Origin: Paenibacillus rhizosphaerae
GTDB taxonomy: Bacteria; Bacillota; Bacilli; Paenibacillales; Paenibacillaceae
Assembly: GCF_014192015.1 (NCBI RefSeq)
Contig: NZ_JACHXJ010000002.1
Span: 806,001 to 870,000 of the forward strand
Direction: 5' to 3'
DNA: 64,000 bases
Shown here piece after piece: positions 52,105-60,297 of this stretch (position 1 is its first letter; every line of letters starts with the position of its first letter). The position numbers and the translations under genes were made by a program. The notes under the pieces were generated by a model. That model was not told the DNA's origin. It did no database searches and was given only the letters and a program-made list of their open reading frames with translations.

Positions 52105-52651
52105 CGCGATCTCGAAGTTTGCGGCCGTACTGCTGACCGTGGTCGTCATGTATATTTATCCGGCGGCGGAAGCTTCGCAGCGGCAGGACGACCTGTCCCG
52201 CATCGTCGTCTATAATGCGGTGACGCAGTTCGTGGATGCCGTAAGGAACAAGGGCTATATCAGTCCGGTGATGTATCGGCAATTTCTTAAAGAAATGCAG
52301 GCGACGGGAAACGAGTTCGACGTTCAGATGGAACATCTTCACAAGAAATATCATCCGGAATATACCGATGCGGCGAACCCGGGTACGTTTCAAAACACGT
52401 TCAGCACTGTTTATGAGGGGAGTTATACCTCTGATATTATGGATCGTATATTTCCGGAAAACGCTCTTCCTAATGACGACGTATCCCGGATCTATAAGCT
52501 TACGGCCGGCGACTTTTTTAAAGTAACGGTCAAAAACGTGAATAGGACGCCGGGAACGGTTATGCTCGATTTCATTACAGGGGCTTTGACAGGAGAGACC
52601 GCAGTGATCGCTTTTCTGTATGGAGGCATGGTAATCAATGAAGATTACTGA
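52097..52651 (+). CDS. Membrane-anchored protein of the Tad-like cluster, unknown family
   Basis: 184 residues. One N-terminal membrane segment (about 5-24, FAAVLLTVVVMYIYPAAEA) that could be a signal peptide or anchor, then a polar domain with no motif I recognise. It keeps the pattern of the neighbours: a TadE-like hydrophobic start and an outer domain. It overlaps both the previous and following genes (8 and 14 bases), so it belongs to the same operon. Confidence 0.5.
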   Translation: MSNAISKFAAVLLTVVVMYIYPAAEASQRQDDLSRIVVYNAVTQFVDAVRNKGYISPVMYRQFLKEMQATGNEFDVQMEHLHKKYHPEYTDAANPGTFQNTFSTVYEGSYTSDIMDRIFPENALPNDDVSRIYKLTAGDFFKVTVKNVNRTPGTVMLDFITGALTGETAVIAFLYGGMVINEDY

Positions 52652-53630
52652 TTTTTGCCTCGTATTCGTCGTCATATTCTTTCCGGTCTTTTTGATCGTC
52701 GGTTACCATGTTCAGGATCAGCGGAATGTTCATTTTACCGAGCTGAAGTACGCTGCAGCCTTGAGAACAGCCGTGCAAGACGCGGGGAGCATGCTGAACG
52801 TCAATGAGCGGCAGGAGTTTGAGTCGGGCTACGGTTCGGCGAAATTTTTCAAAGCAGATAAGGAGCTGGCCCTCGAAACGTTATACCGTACTCTGTACGC
52901 CAATTTGGGAATCGAAGACGATGCAGCTGCTCAGCAGGCGCTGAACAGTTACATTCCGGCCATTGTTGTGGTCGACTATGACGGATACTGGGTGTATTCG
53001 GAGGAGGAATATAAGGGGGCGGACGGCGTGGCGCTCGCCAAGCATCTCTGGCATCCGAAAAAGCCGTACAGTTACAGCGATCGGGCAGGCAATCTGATCC
53101 ATTTTACACTCGATAATGTCGTGGAGGCTTATCATGCCGGCACGGGAACATGGGTCAGGGGGCTCCAAAGGGAAATTGGACCGACTTCGACCATTCCATT
53201 AATGCAAGATGGGGAAAAGTATGAGCAGGTAAGAAAAACGACCATCGTACAGGCGATTGAGGACGACCTCGCCAACGTCATTAATAGGCATAATGAAATA
53301 GCTGCCCGAAACGGAGTATCGTACGTATTTACGCTTCCGCTCATTTCGCGGGAGGAGTGGAATAACTCGATCGATGATATCGGCATTATCGCGTTTATCC
53401 AAGGCATCCCTATCGGCGAGCAAGCTCTGAATAATTACGCCTTGGGCAGCGGAAGATTGGTCAAGTCTACCGTTATCAAGGCGGGGGTAGACCGTCGAAC
53501 AGGTATCCGTTATTATTCCAGGGGTGACTGTACCGATGATTTGGACATTGTGGAGACTTTCACGAGCGCCAAAGAAGCGGCTGCAAACGGCTACTTCGAG
53601 AAATCATGCTCGCGTGCAATCGAGCCGTAA
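52638..53630 (+). CDS. Large membrane-anchored protein of the Tad-like cluster
   Basis: 330 residues. An N-terminal membrane helix (about 5-24) precedes a large outer domain with two conserved-looking halves and two cysteines near the C-terminus (RGDCTDDL, EKSCSR) that could form a disulfide outside the cell. I recognise no family. Size and place suggest a tip, adhesin-like or assembly subunit, which is inference. It is the last gene of the cluster; no clear terminator follows. Confidence 0.5.
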   Translation: MKITDFCLVFVVIFFPVFLIVGYHVQDQRNVHFTELKYAAALRTAVQDAGSMLNVNERQEFESGYGSAKFFKADKELALETLYRTLYANLGIEDDAAAQQALNSYIPAIVVVDYDGYWVYSEEEYKGADGVALAKHLWHPKKPYSYSDRAGNLIHFTLDNVVEAYHAGTGTWVRGLQREIGPTSTIPLMQDGEKYEQVRKTTIVQAIEDDLANVINRHNEIAARNGVSYVFTLPLISREEWNNSIDDIGIIAFIQGIPIGEQALNNYALGSGRLVKSTVIKAGVDRRTGIRYYSRGDCTDDLDIVETFTSAKEAAANGYFEKSCSRAIEP

Positions 53631-53707
53631 TGATTTCGTCAATAAGAAACGTGGATTTCGTGGATTTCTGTTTTACGGCCGGCTCCTTCTTATGATAAAA
53701 TGATGAC

Positions 53708-53735
53708 TTGAATGTCATTTCAATGACTGGATACT
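53708..53735 (+). promoter_or_regulatory. Possible promoter of the ABC-F gene with an inverted repeat
   Basis: TTGAAT (53708-53713), 16-base spacer, GATACT (53730-53735). The spacer contains the perfect repeat GTCATT-TC-AATGAC (53714-53727), a possible operator. Confidence 0.4.
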
Positions 53736-53777
53736 AAAATTGAATTTTTATCATAGATAGGAGCGCAAAAAGCAGCT

Positions 53778-55331
53778 ATGAGCTTATTGACAGTCGAAAA
53801 CGTCTCCCACAATTTCGGGGAACGCACGTTGTTTAAAAACGTATCCTTCCGCCTCCTGGCCGGCGAGCATGTAGGTTTAGTCGGTGCCAACGGTGTCGGA
53901 AAGTCAACCTTGATGAATATTTTGACGGGACAGCTGCTGAAGGACAGCGGCAAGGTGGAATGGACGCCGAAGGTCCGCTATGGCTATTTGGACCAGCACA
54001 CGAAGCTGACGCCGGGCAAAACGATCCGCGATGTGCTTAAGGATGCCTTCCTGCCGCTGCTGGAACTGGAAAAAGAGATGATGGAGATCACCGAGAAGAT
54101 GGCCGATGCGTCTCCCGAGGAGCTGGAGCTGCTGCTCGAGCAGATGGGCGATATTCAGGAACAGCTGGATATCGGCGATTTCTACATGCTTGACGTCAAA
54201 GTGGAAGAGATGGCCAACGGTCTTGGCCTCAATGCCATCGGGCTGGACCGGGACGTGGCCGCCCTCAGCGGTGGTCAGCGTACCAAGGTGCTGCTGGCCA
54301 AGCTCCTGCTTGAGAAGCCGAACGTTCTTCTTCTCGACGAGCCTACCAACTATTTGGACGTGGAGCATATCGAGTGGCTGACCCAGTATCTGAAAGATTA
54401 TCCGCATGCCTTTATCTTGATCTCCCATGATACGGAATTTATGAACCCGGTCGTCGATGTGATTTACCATCTGGAATTCGCTAAACTGACCCGGTATTCG
54501 GCCAATTACGAGAAGTTTTTGGAGATGGCGGATATTTCGAAGAATCAGCATATCGACGCCTATGAGAAGCAGCAGGAGTTTATCAAAAAGCAGGAAGACT
54601 TTATCCAGCGGAATAAGGCGCGTTATTCGACCTCCGGCCGGGCGAAGAGCCGGGAAAAGCAGCTGGAGCGCATCGAGCGGATCGATCGTCCGGAAGAAGC
54701 GGCCAAGCCGGTGTTTAACTTTAAAGAAGCACGGGCCAGCGGCAAGACGGTGTTTGAAGGAATCGACTTCGAGATCGGTTATAGCCACGCCCTGCTGCCC
54801 AAAATGAGCATGACGATCGAACGCGGGGAGAAGATCGCTATCGTCGGCTGCAACGGCGTCGGCAAATCGACGCTCCTGAAGACCATTATGGGTAAAATCC
54901 CGCCGATCAGCGGCAAAACGTACCTCGGCGATTTCCTGTATCCTGCCTACTTTGAGCAGGAGGTTCGCCCCGGCAATATCACGCCGATTGACGACGTATG
55001 GAATGAGTTCTCGTCTTTGAACCAGCACGAAGTGCGTGCGCACTTGGCCCGCTGCGGTCTGAAGAACGAGCACATTACGCGTCCGCTTAATATGCTCAGT
55101 GGTGGTGAGCAAGCAAAGGTGCGGCTGTGTAAGCTGATGATGCGCGAAGCGAACTGGATCTTGTTTGACGAGCCGACAAACCACCTCGATGTCGTGGCCA
55201 AAGCCGAGCTGAAGCGCGCCCTTCAGGAGTTTAAAGGGACGGTGCTGCTCGTTTCCCACGAACCGGATTTTTACGAGGATTGGGTCACCAAAATTTGGAA
55301 CGTGGAAGAGTGGTCCGCTCAGCGGGCGTAA
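53778..55331 (+). CDS. ABC-F family ATPase
   Basis: 517 residues, two nucleotide-binding domains and no membrane segment. First: GANGVGKST, LSGGQ, LLLDEPTNYLD. Second: GCNGVGKST, LSGGE, ILFDEPTNHLD. The charged linker between them (about 245-310, EFIKKQEDFIQRNKARYSTSGRAKSREKQLER) is the P-site tRNA interaction motif region. ABC-F proteins act on the ribosome, either as translation factors or to protect it from antibiotics. The sequence looks like the housekeeping YbiT/YkpA-type, not a known resistance type; this cannot be settled here. GGAG lies 14 bases before ATG 53778, a long spacing. Confidence 0.92.
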   Translation: MSLLTVENVSHNFGERTLFKNVSFRLLAGEHVGLVGANGVGKSTLMNILTGQLLKDSGKVEWTPKVRYGYLDQHTKLTPGKTIRDVLKDAFLPLLELEKEMMEITEKMADASPEELELLLEQMGDIQEQLDIGDFYMLDVKVEEMANGLGLNAIGLDRDVAALSGGQRTKVLLAKLLLEKPNVLLLDEPTNYLDVEHIEWLTQYLKDYPHAFILISHDTEFMNPVVDVIYHLEFAKLTRYSANYEKFLEMADISKNQHIDAYEKQQEFIKKQEDFIQRNKARYSTSGRAKSREKQLERIERIDRPEEAAKPVFNFKEARASGKTVFEGIDFEIGYSHALLPKMSMTIERGEKIAIVGCNGVGKSTLLKTIMGKIPPISGKTYLGDFLYPAYFEQEVRPGNITPIDDVWNEFSSLNQHEVRAHLARCGLKNEHITRPLNMLSGGEQAKVRLCKLMMREANWILFDEPTNHLDVVAKAELKRALQEFKGTVLLVSHEPDFYEDWVTKIWNVEEWSAQRA

Positions 55332-55385
55332 CCGCCTTGTAAATATTGGGCACTCGAAGCGTAACAATAACCAAAAACATAGGAT

Positions 55386-55415
55386 AGCCGCTTTCCTTCG
55401 GGATTGCGGCTTTTT
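55386..55415 (+). terminator. Terminator of the ABC-F gene
   Basis: AGCCGC / GCGGCT stem with an inner partial pairing, followed by five T; 54 bases after the stop codon. Confidence 0.75.
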
Positions 55416-55434
55416 ATGAAAGGAACGATGAGCG

Positions 55435-56466
55435 ATGCAACATACAGGAGACCGTTACTCCCGGCAAGAGCGGTTTGCCCCCCTGGGCAGGGAAGGCCAG
55501 CAGAGGCTGGCGGGCAGCCACGTCCTGATTATCGGCGCGGGGGCGCTCGGCACTTCGATCGCCGAGACGCTGGCACGTTCCGGAGTGGGGCATCTCACGA
55601 TCGCCGATAGGGACTATGTGGAATGGAGCAATCTCCAGCGGCAGCAGCTGTTTTCTGAGGAAGACGCCCGGCAGCGGCTGCCGAAGGCGGTAGCGGCCAA
55701 GCAGCGCTTGGAGGCGATTAATTCGGAAATTGTCATCGACAGCCACATTGTGGACGTGCGCGTCGATGAGCTGGAGGAGCTGGTCCGCGGAGTCGACCTG
55801 ATCATGGACGGTACCGATAATTTCGATACCCGCCTTCTGATCAACGATCTCGCCCACAAGCATGACCTTCCCTGGATATATGGTGGCTGCGTCGGCAGCT
55901 ATGGGATCACCTACACCATTGTTCCCGGCAAGACGCCCTGCCTAAACTGCCTGCTGGGCACGGTTCCGCTCGGTGGAGACACCTGTGATACAGCCGGCAT
56001 TATTCCGCAGGCCGTGCAGATGGTTACGGCCCACCAGACCACGGAGGCCATGAAGCTATTAAGCGGGCATGCCGAGGCGCTGTCGAACAAACTGGTCTCC
56101 TTTGACCTGTGGCGCAATGAGTGGATCACGATCGGTGTAGACCATGCGAAAATGGAGGACTGCCCGACCTGCGGACATCGGCGGACTTACCCCTACCTTT
56201 CGGCGTCGAATCTGGAGAAAACCGACGTGCTCTGCGGGCGCGATACCGTCCAAATCCGTCCCGGAAGCAAGCGGTCCCTCGATTTGGCGGAAACGGCCGA
56301 CCGGCTGGCCAAGCTCGGGGAGGGCATCGTCGACGCCAATCCTTTTCTGGTCTCGTTTCAATTGGAATCCAAGCGGATGGTCATCTTTGCTGACGGGAGA
56401 GTGCTTGTGCACGGCACCAAGGATATTCCCGAGGCCAGGTCGTTGTACCATCGGTATTTTGGGTAA
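55435..56466 (+). CDS. MoeB/ThiF-type E1-like adenylyltransferase
   Basis: 343 residues. The nucleotide site is IIGAGALGTSIAETLARSGVGHLTIADRDYVEWSNLQRQ; the active-site region is DGTDNFDTRLLINDLAHKH. Two CxxC pairs (CLNC, CPTC) bind zinc. These enzymes adenylate the C-terminal Gly-Gly of a sulfur carrier protein (MoaD or ThiS). The C-terminal 90 residues form a small beta domain with similarity to a carrier or rhodanese-like end (FADGRVLVHGTKDIPEARSLYHRYFG), common in MoeB of Bacillales. No moa or thi gene is adjacent, so the pathway is open. Confidence 0.9.
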   Translation: MQHTGDRYSRQERFAPLGREGQQRLAGSHVLIIGAGALGTSIAETLARSGVGHLTIADRDYVEWSNLQRQQLFSEEDARQRLPKAVAAKQRLEAINSEIVIDSHIVDVRVDELEELVRGVDLIMDGTDNFDTRLLINDLAHKHDLPWIYGGCVGSYGITYTIVPGKTPCLNCLLGTVPLGGDTCDTAGIIPQAVQMVTAHQTTEAMKLLSGHAEALSNKLVSFDLWRNEWITIGVDHAKMEDCPTCGHRRTYPYLSASNLEKTDVLCGRDTVQIRPGSKRSLDLAETADRLAKLGEGIVDANPFLVSFQLESKRMVIFADGRVLVHGTKDIPEARSLYHRYFG

Positions 56467-56488
56467 AAGGTATCATTTTCAAATTCAG

Positions 56489-56515
56489 ACCATTCCGTAC
56501 TGCGGAATGGTTTTT
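56489..56515 (+). terminator. Terminator of the MoeB/ThiF gene
   Basis: ACCATTCCG (56489-56497), loop TACTG, CGGAATGGT (56503-56511), then T residues. Confidence 0.9.
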
Positions 56516-56613
56516 CATTTTGTGGTCACCCTAATGGGAAACAGTCGGCGTGCTCGCCGGAGCAAGCGGTACTGACCGCACGTCATCAATACTAAAAAAG
56601 TCGGTGGGCTGAC

Positions 56614-57303
56614 ATGCACGAAAGCATCCTGGCTATAGGAATGGCGAGGGACAGTGACGTCGTTGACGCTCTGCTGGAAGAACGTTTCGAAATATATATT
56701 GCCGGGGACGAAGAAGAAGCTGCTCAATTCGCTCGCAGCCATCCGGTCGACCTGCTGCTTATGGATTTGACCGATTCCTCTGTGCCTTTAACCCGGCTCA
56801 TTCGCACCGTCCAGCGGGAGCAGAAGGGCCGGCGGTTCCCTGCCGTCGTTCTGACGCCGGCCGATATGGACGTGCCTGCTGCTAGGCTTTTCCGTGCTGG
56901 CGCAAACGACGTGCTGAAAATGCCTGCCGATACCGAGGAACTGCTGGCCCGAATCCACAATTTGCTGTCGCTGTTCGGGCTGATCGAGGAGCAGTACGGA
57001 CAGACGGTCACGATTGCCGACCTGGACATCGACCCCAAGAGCCGGACGGTAACGCGCGGCGGAACGCCTATTGAACTGACCGCCAAAGAATATGACCTGC
57101 TGCTGTATCTGGCCAGGCACGTCAATCAAGTGTGCAGCCGTGAGGACATCTTGAAGTATGTATGGGAATTCGAATTTCATATGGTGACCAATGTCGTGGA
57201 TGTATATATTCGGCATTTGAGGAAAAAGGTTGACCGTGGATTTAAGCCAAAACTGATTCACACCGTACGCGGAGTGGGTTATATAATAAAAGAAGGCCAA
57301 TAG
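56614..57303 (+). CDS. OmpR-family response regulator with atypical receiver
   Basis: 229 residues. The N-terminal receiver has a candidate phospho-acceptor D51 (LLLMDLT) and a lysine in DVLKMPAD, but the acidic pair normally after strand 1 is replaced (ILAIGMARD), so magnesium-dependent phosphorylation may be lost. The C-terminal winged helix is standard: AKEYDLLLYLARHVNQVCSREDIL, VVDVYIRHLRKKVD and IHTVRGVGYII. No kinase gene lies next to it. The start is ATG 56614 with a weak GGTGGG site. It converges on the NlpC/P60 gene. Confidence 0.88.
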   Translation: MHESILAIGMARDSDVVDALLEERFEIYIAGDEEEAAQFARSHPVDLLLMDLTDSSVPLTRLIRTVQREQKGRRFPAVVLTPADMDVPAARLFRAGANDVLKMPADTEELLARIHNLLSLFGLIEEQYGQTVTIADLDIDPKSRTVTRGGTPIELTAKEYDLLLYLARHVNQVCSREDILKYVWEFEFHMVTNVVDVYIRHLRKKVDRGFKPKLIHTVRGVGYIIKEGQ

Positions 57304-57325
57304 TCCTACAGGACTACCAGCCTTC
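57282..57325 (-). terminator. Terminator of the NlpC/P60 gene, overlapping the regulator's 3' end
   Basis: Stem GAAGGC ... TAGTCC-TACA-GGACTA ... GCCTTC (57292-57325) with a small internal loop. On the minus strand it is followed by TTTTATTATATAA. It includes the last codons of the convergent response regulator gene. Confidence 0.6.
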
Positions 57326-57345
57326 CAGGTGATTGCTTTTATAAC

Positions 57346-57864
57346 CTACAGCACGCGGCGTGCTTTCAGGTATGTTTTCTTCCAGTTGCCGGAGTTCAGA
57401 TTGGAGAGCGTTACGCCGGGAGAACCGTACGTGTGCAGAATTTTACCGTTGCCGGCATACACTGCCACGTGAGTTACGTTATGGCCATTGGCTCTGCTGC
57501 CGCTGGAGAAGAACACAAGATCTCCGGGCTTCAGGTTTGCTTTCGATACGGCTTTTCCGACTTTGGATTGCGCTGCGGATGTACGCGGCAAGTTTACGCC
57601 GTACTTTTTAAAAATATGTTTCATAAAAGAAGAGCAGTCAAAATTTCTTGTTGTGCTGGTCGAAGCGCCGAACTTGTAAGGAGTACCCATATATTGTTTT
57701 CCGTAATTTACGACTTTTTGTCCAGTCGTTGTCGATGTCGTTGCAACTTGAGTATCAGCGGCAGAGGCTTCCGTTACCTGTGCGCTCGTTGCGATCATTC
57801 CACCAAAACCTATAGATGCACATAACCCTACGGTTACTACTTTTTGGATCAGTTGTTTGTTCAT
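57346..57864 (-). CDS. NlpC/P60 peptidoglycan endopeptidase, secreted
   Basis: 172 residues. A signal peptide (about 1-36, ending ASA-AD) and a Thr-rich spacer lead to the NlpC/P60 domain. Catalytic Cys77 is in NFDCSSF; His132 in THVAVYAG and His144 in ILHTYG complete the triad. It should cut stem peptides of peptidoglycan. No binding domain is present. GGAGG precedes the start. Two TGTTAC half-sites lie upstream. Confidence 0.93.
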   Translation of the reverse strand: MNKQLIQKVVTVGLCASIGFGGMIATSAQVTEASAADTQVATTSTTTGQKVVNYGKQYMGTPYKFGASTSTTRNFDCSSFMKHIFKKYGVNLPRTSAAQSKVGKAVSKANLKPGDLVFFSSGSRANGHNVTHVAVYAGNGKILHTYGSPGVTLSNLNSGNWKKTYLKARRVL

Positions 57865-58046
57865 GTTGTATTACCTCCAAATTTCGTTTTCTCTCAAGCT
57901 CGTCTCCGAGTATAACAGCTTTGTAACACCCTAAATTCTGGATGAGGTGTAACAAAACGTTGAGGCTGTAAGAGAAATGGGCTTTTATTAAAAAACGATT
58001 AAAAGTTACAAAAAATTAAGAAATACATATTCTCATCCTTTAAGAA

Positions 58047-58078
58047 AATTAAAAAACCCTTGATATATCAAGGGTTTT
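58047..58078 (-). terminator. Terminator of the thiamine pyrophosphokinase gene
   Basis: A 26-base perfect palindrome (58053-58078; arms AAAACCCTTGAT / ATCAAGGGTTTT), followed on the minus strand by more T. Confidence 0.88.
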
Positions 58079-58140
58079 CATTGTTTTTTGTAATATTTCA
58101 TTTCGGTTACAAAATTGTTGTCAAACAAAAGAAACGGCTC

Positions 58141-58782
58141 TTAATCATTGCTTTGGATGACCAGCAGGAGTCCGCCTTCCACGGAAATTGTGCCTTGGGA
58201 ACCGGTTAATTGGTTGCTGATGCCGAGGGATTCACCTATTTTAAGCGTAGCGTTATCCAGGGGGTACTGAAATCCTGTTAACGTAATTCCGGTCACTTCG
58301 GGGGTCATGGGCAGCAGGGAAACATACTTGTACCCTCTGTCCTGCACCTCGATGGAGGAGCCGGTGAGTGTCATATAATTGTTGCGGTCCAGCAGGGCGC
58401 AGGAGATGTGGTGCTGCAATACCCGGTTCATCATCTGAATATTGGATAACGTGTGATCGAGTCTTGAACCTGTCACCCCCATCAGCAGTATGAAATCCGG
58501 CTGTTCTTTGATGGCCAGGTCCAGAGCTAGCTCGGTATCGGTCAAATCCTTGTCGATGGGATCGCAATCGATGAGCTGCTTGCTGACGCTTCTAACCTTC
58601 TGCAGATCGTCCGGAGATATAGAGTCAAAATCGCCTACCGCCAGGTCAGGCTTATATTTGTTTTCTATTAGAAATAACGCTCCCCGGTCGGCACCGATCA
58701 AAAAGTCGGAAGGCCTGATTTCTTTCAAGTATTGCTTGTACAGATCGCCTCCGGAAAAGATCAATACCCGTTTCTGTTCCAT
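58141..58782 (-). CDS. Thiamine pyrophosphokinase
   Basis: 213 residues. It transfers pyrophosphate from ATP to thiamine, making the cofactor used by the pyruvate dehydrogenase encoded 3 kb away. Motifs: GADRGALFLI, GDFDSISP, DKDLTDTELALDLA and GVTGSRLDHTLSNI, plus the C-terminal thiamine-binding part (TGFQYPLDNATLKIGESLGISNQ). The start is the ATG ending at 58782 with GGAGG eight bases upstream; an ATG eight codons upstream has no site. B. subtilis calls this gene thiN. Confidence 0.92.
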   Translation of the reverse strand: MEQKRVLIFSGGDLYKQYLKEIRPSDFLIGADRGALFLIENKYKPDLAVGDFDSISPDDLQKVRSVSKQLIDCDPIDKDLTDTELALDLAIKEQPDFILLMGVTGSRLDHTLSNIQMMNRVLQHHISCALLDRNNYMTLTGSSIEVQDRGYKYVSLLPMTPEVTGITLTGFQYPLDNATLKIGESLGISNQLTGSQGTISVEGGLLLVIQSND

Positions 58783-58887
58783 CCTATTTACCTCCGATTG
58801 TCGCATTGACGGCTCTTGGCAAGCCCTTTAAATCGCTTTTTACCGAACGGGCTTGGAAGTTATTCTAGTATAAATCAGAATAGATGG

Positions 58888-58917
58888 TTGCACAATTCGG
58901 CCGGCAGCGGCTACAAT
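58888..58917 (+). promoter_or_regulatory. Sigma-A promoter of the TRIC channel gene
   Basis: TTGCAC (58888-58893), 18-base spacer, TACAAT (58912-58917). Confidence 0.65.
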
Positions 58918-58954
58918 GGATGACAGCATATGTTAGGGAGAGGTCAGAAAGAAA

Positions 58955-59614
58955 GTGGACATGCACGTTTTTGAACTGTTCAGCATAATCGGCACCATCG
59001 CTTTCGCCATGTCCGGTGCGCTCGTAGCCATGGAGGAAGAGTACGACATTTTGGGAATCTTGGTTCTCGGCCTGGTGACCGCCTTCGGGGGTGGGGTCAT
59101 CCGCAATGTGCTGATCGGCGTGCCGGTGACGACACTCTGGAGCCAGGGACTGCTGATTAAATTGGCGATTGTGGCAGTGATCGTCGCTTTCCTGCTGCCT
59201 GTAAACTGGATCAGGCACTGGAAGAGAGCGGAGGCGCTGCTGGATGCGGTGGGGTTATCAGCCTTCGCCATCCAAGGCGCATTGTATGCGACCAATATGC
59301 ATCATCCGCTCAGCGCGGTCGTTGTTGCCGCCGTGTTAACGGGCAGTGGGGGAGGAATGATCCGGGATCTGCTCGCCGGAAGGAAGCCGCTTGTGCTTCG
59401 CGACGAAATTTACGCCGTGTGGGCGATGCTGGCCGGGGTAGCCATCGGACTGCATTGGATCCAGACTACACTGGAAGTGATCGTTCTGTTTGCGGCTGTG
59501 GTAGTGTTCCGGATGCTGTCCGTTTTCTATCAATGGAAGCTCCCGCGGCGTTCGCTGCAGCCATCTGCGATTCAGCCGGTCATTGGCGACAAGCGGCACA
59601 AGGGATCAGCATAA
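58955..59614 (+). CDS. Trimeric intracellular cation channel family protein (UPF0126)
   Basis: 219 residues with about seven membrane segments in two similar halves. Each half carries the family repeat: GGGVIRNVL and GGGMIRDLL. Prokaryotic TRIC-type proteins form potassium-permeable or cation channels. The GTG start follows GGGAGAGG; the ATG 58961 is an alternative. The phosphatase gene starts 22 bases downstream, so both share the promoter. Confidence 0.9.
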   Translation: MDMHVFELFSIIGTIAFAMSGALVAMEEEYDILGILVLGLVTAFGGGVIRNVLIGVPVTTLWSQGLLIKLAIVAVIVAFLLPVNWIRHWKRAEALLDAVGLSAFAIQGALYATNMHHPLSAVVVAAVLTGSGGGMIRDLLAGRKPLVLRDEIYAVWAMLAGVAIGLHWIQTTLEVIVLFAAVVVFRMLSVFYQWKLPRRSLQPSAIQPVIGDKRHKGSA

Positions 59615-59636
59615 AAGCTAGGAGGACTAGACATAC

Positions 59637-60101
59637 ATGATTTCCGTTTTATTTGTTTGTTTGGGCAACATTTGCCGCTCACCGATGGCTGAGGCGATCA
59701 TGCGGCATAAAGTGGGCGAGGCCGGCTTGGAAGGAAAGATCAGCGTGGATTCCGCCGGCACGGGAGATTGGCACATCGGTAAGATTCCGCATGAAGGAAC
59801 CCGGAGGATGCTGGATCAGTTCAAGATCAGTTATGCGGGGATGAAGGCGAGACAGGTCGCGAGCAGCGATTTCGAAACCTTCGACTACATCGTCTGCATG
59901 GATGACAGCAACGCGGCGAACCTGCGCAAGCTTCCGGGGGGTGAACAGGCGGCCATCCTGAAGTTTATGGACCTGCTGCCGGATCATGAGCTTCGCGAAG
60001 TGCCGGACCCGTATTATACGGGGAATTTCGAGCAGGTTTACGAATTGATGGACGCGGGCTGCCAGGTACTTTTGGACAAAATATGCCAAGAAAAGCTATA
60101 A
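59637..60101 (+). CDS. Low-molecular-weight protein tyrosine (arginine) phosphatase
   Basis: 154 residues. The P-loop C-x5-R is CLGNICRS with nucleophile C8 and R14; the general acid is in VPDPYYTG. In Firmicutes such enzymes act on phosphotyrosine or phosphoarginine; the target is open. AGGAGG lies upstream of the ATG. Confidence 0.93.
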   Translation: MISVLFVCLGNICRSPMAEAIMRHKVGEAGLEGKISVDSAGTGDWHIGKIPHEGTRRMLDQFKISYAGMKARQVASSDFETFDYIVCMDDSNAANLRKLPGGEQAAILKFMDLLPDHELREVPDPYYTGNFEQVYELMDAGCQVLLDKICQEKL

Positions 60102-60144
60102 TAGAAAAGACACGCCCGAACAAGGCAATGATCAAGAAGGAAAG

Positions 60145-60167
60145 CGGCAGGCGCACTGCCGTTTTTT
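60145..60167 (+). terminator. Terminator of the phosphatase operon
   Basis: CGGCAG-GCGCA-CTGCCG followed by six T. Confidence 0.85.
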
Positions 60168-60203
60168 CAGGCTGGAATTGAAAGCGTAACCACTTGCGGG
60201 GAT

Positions 60204-60272
60204 AAAAAAGGTGAACGTCGGCTGAGATGTGGCTGCTGCATTAGCATTCATACCGGAACATGTTCACCTTTG
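60204..60272 (-). terminator. Terminator of the esterase gene (minus strand)
   Basis: AAGGTGAAC / GTTCACCTT arms enclosing about 45 bases; on the minus strand the second arm runs into six T. Confidence 0.65.
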
Positions 60273-60297
60273 TGCTGTTCAATAGGGGGAAACGGGG

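Noticed and set aside
53904..55367. 487-codon open frame on the minus strand opposite the ABC-F gene
   Set aside because: Antisense shadow of a well-supported gene with clear ATPase motifs; composition is unlike a real protein.
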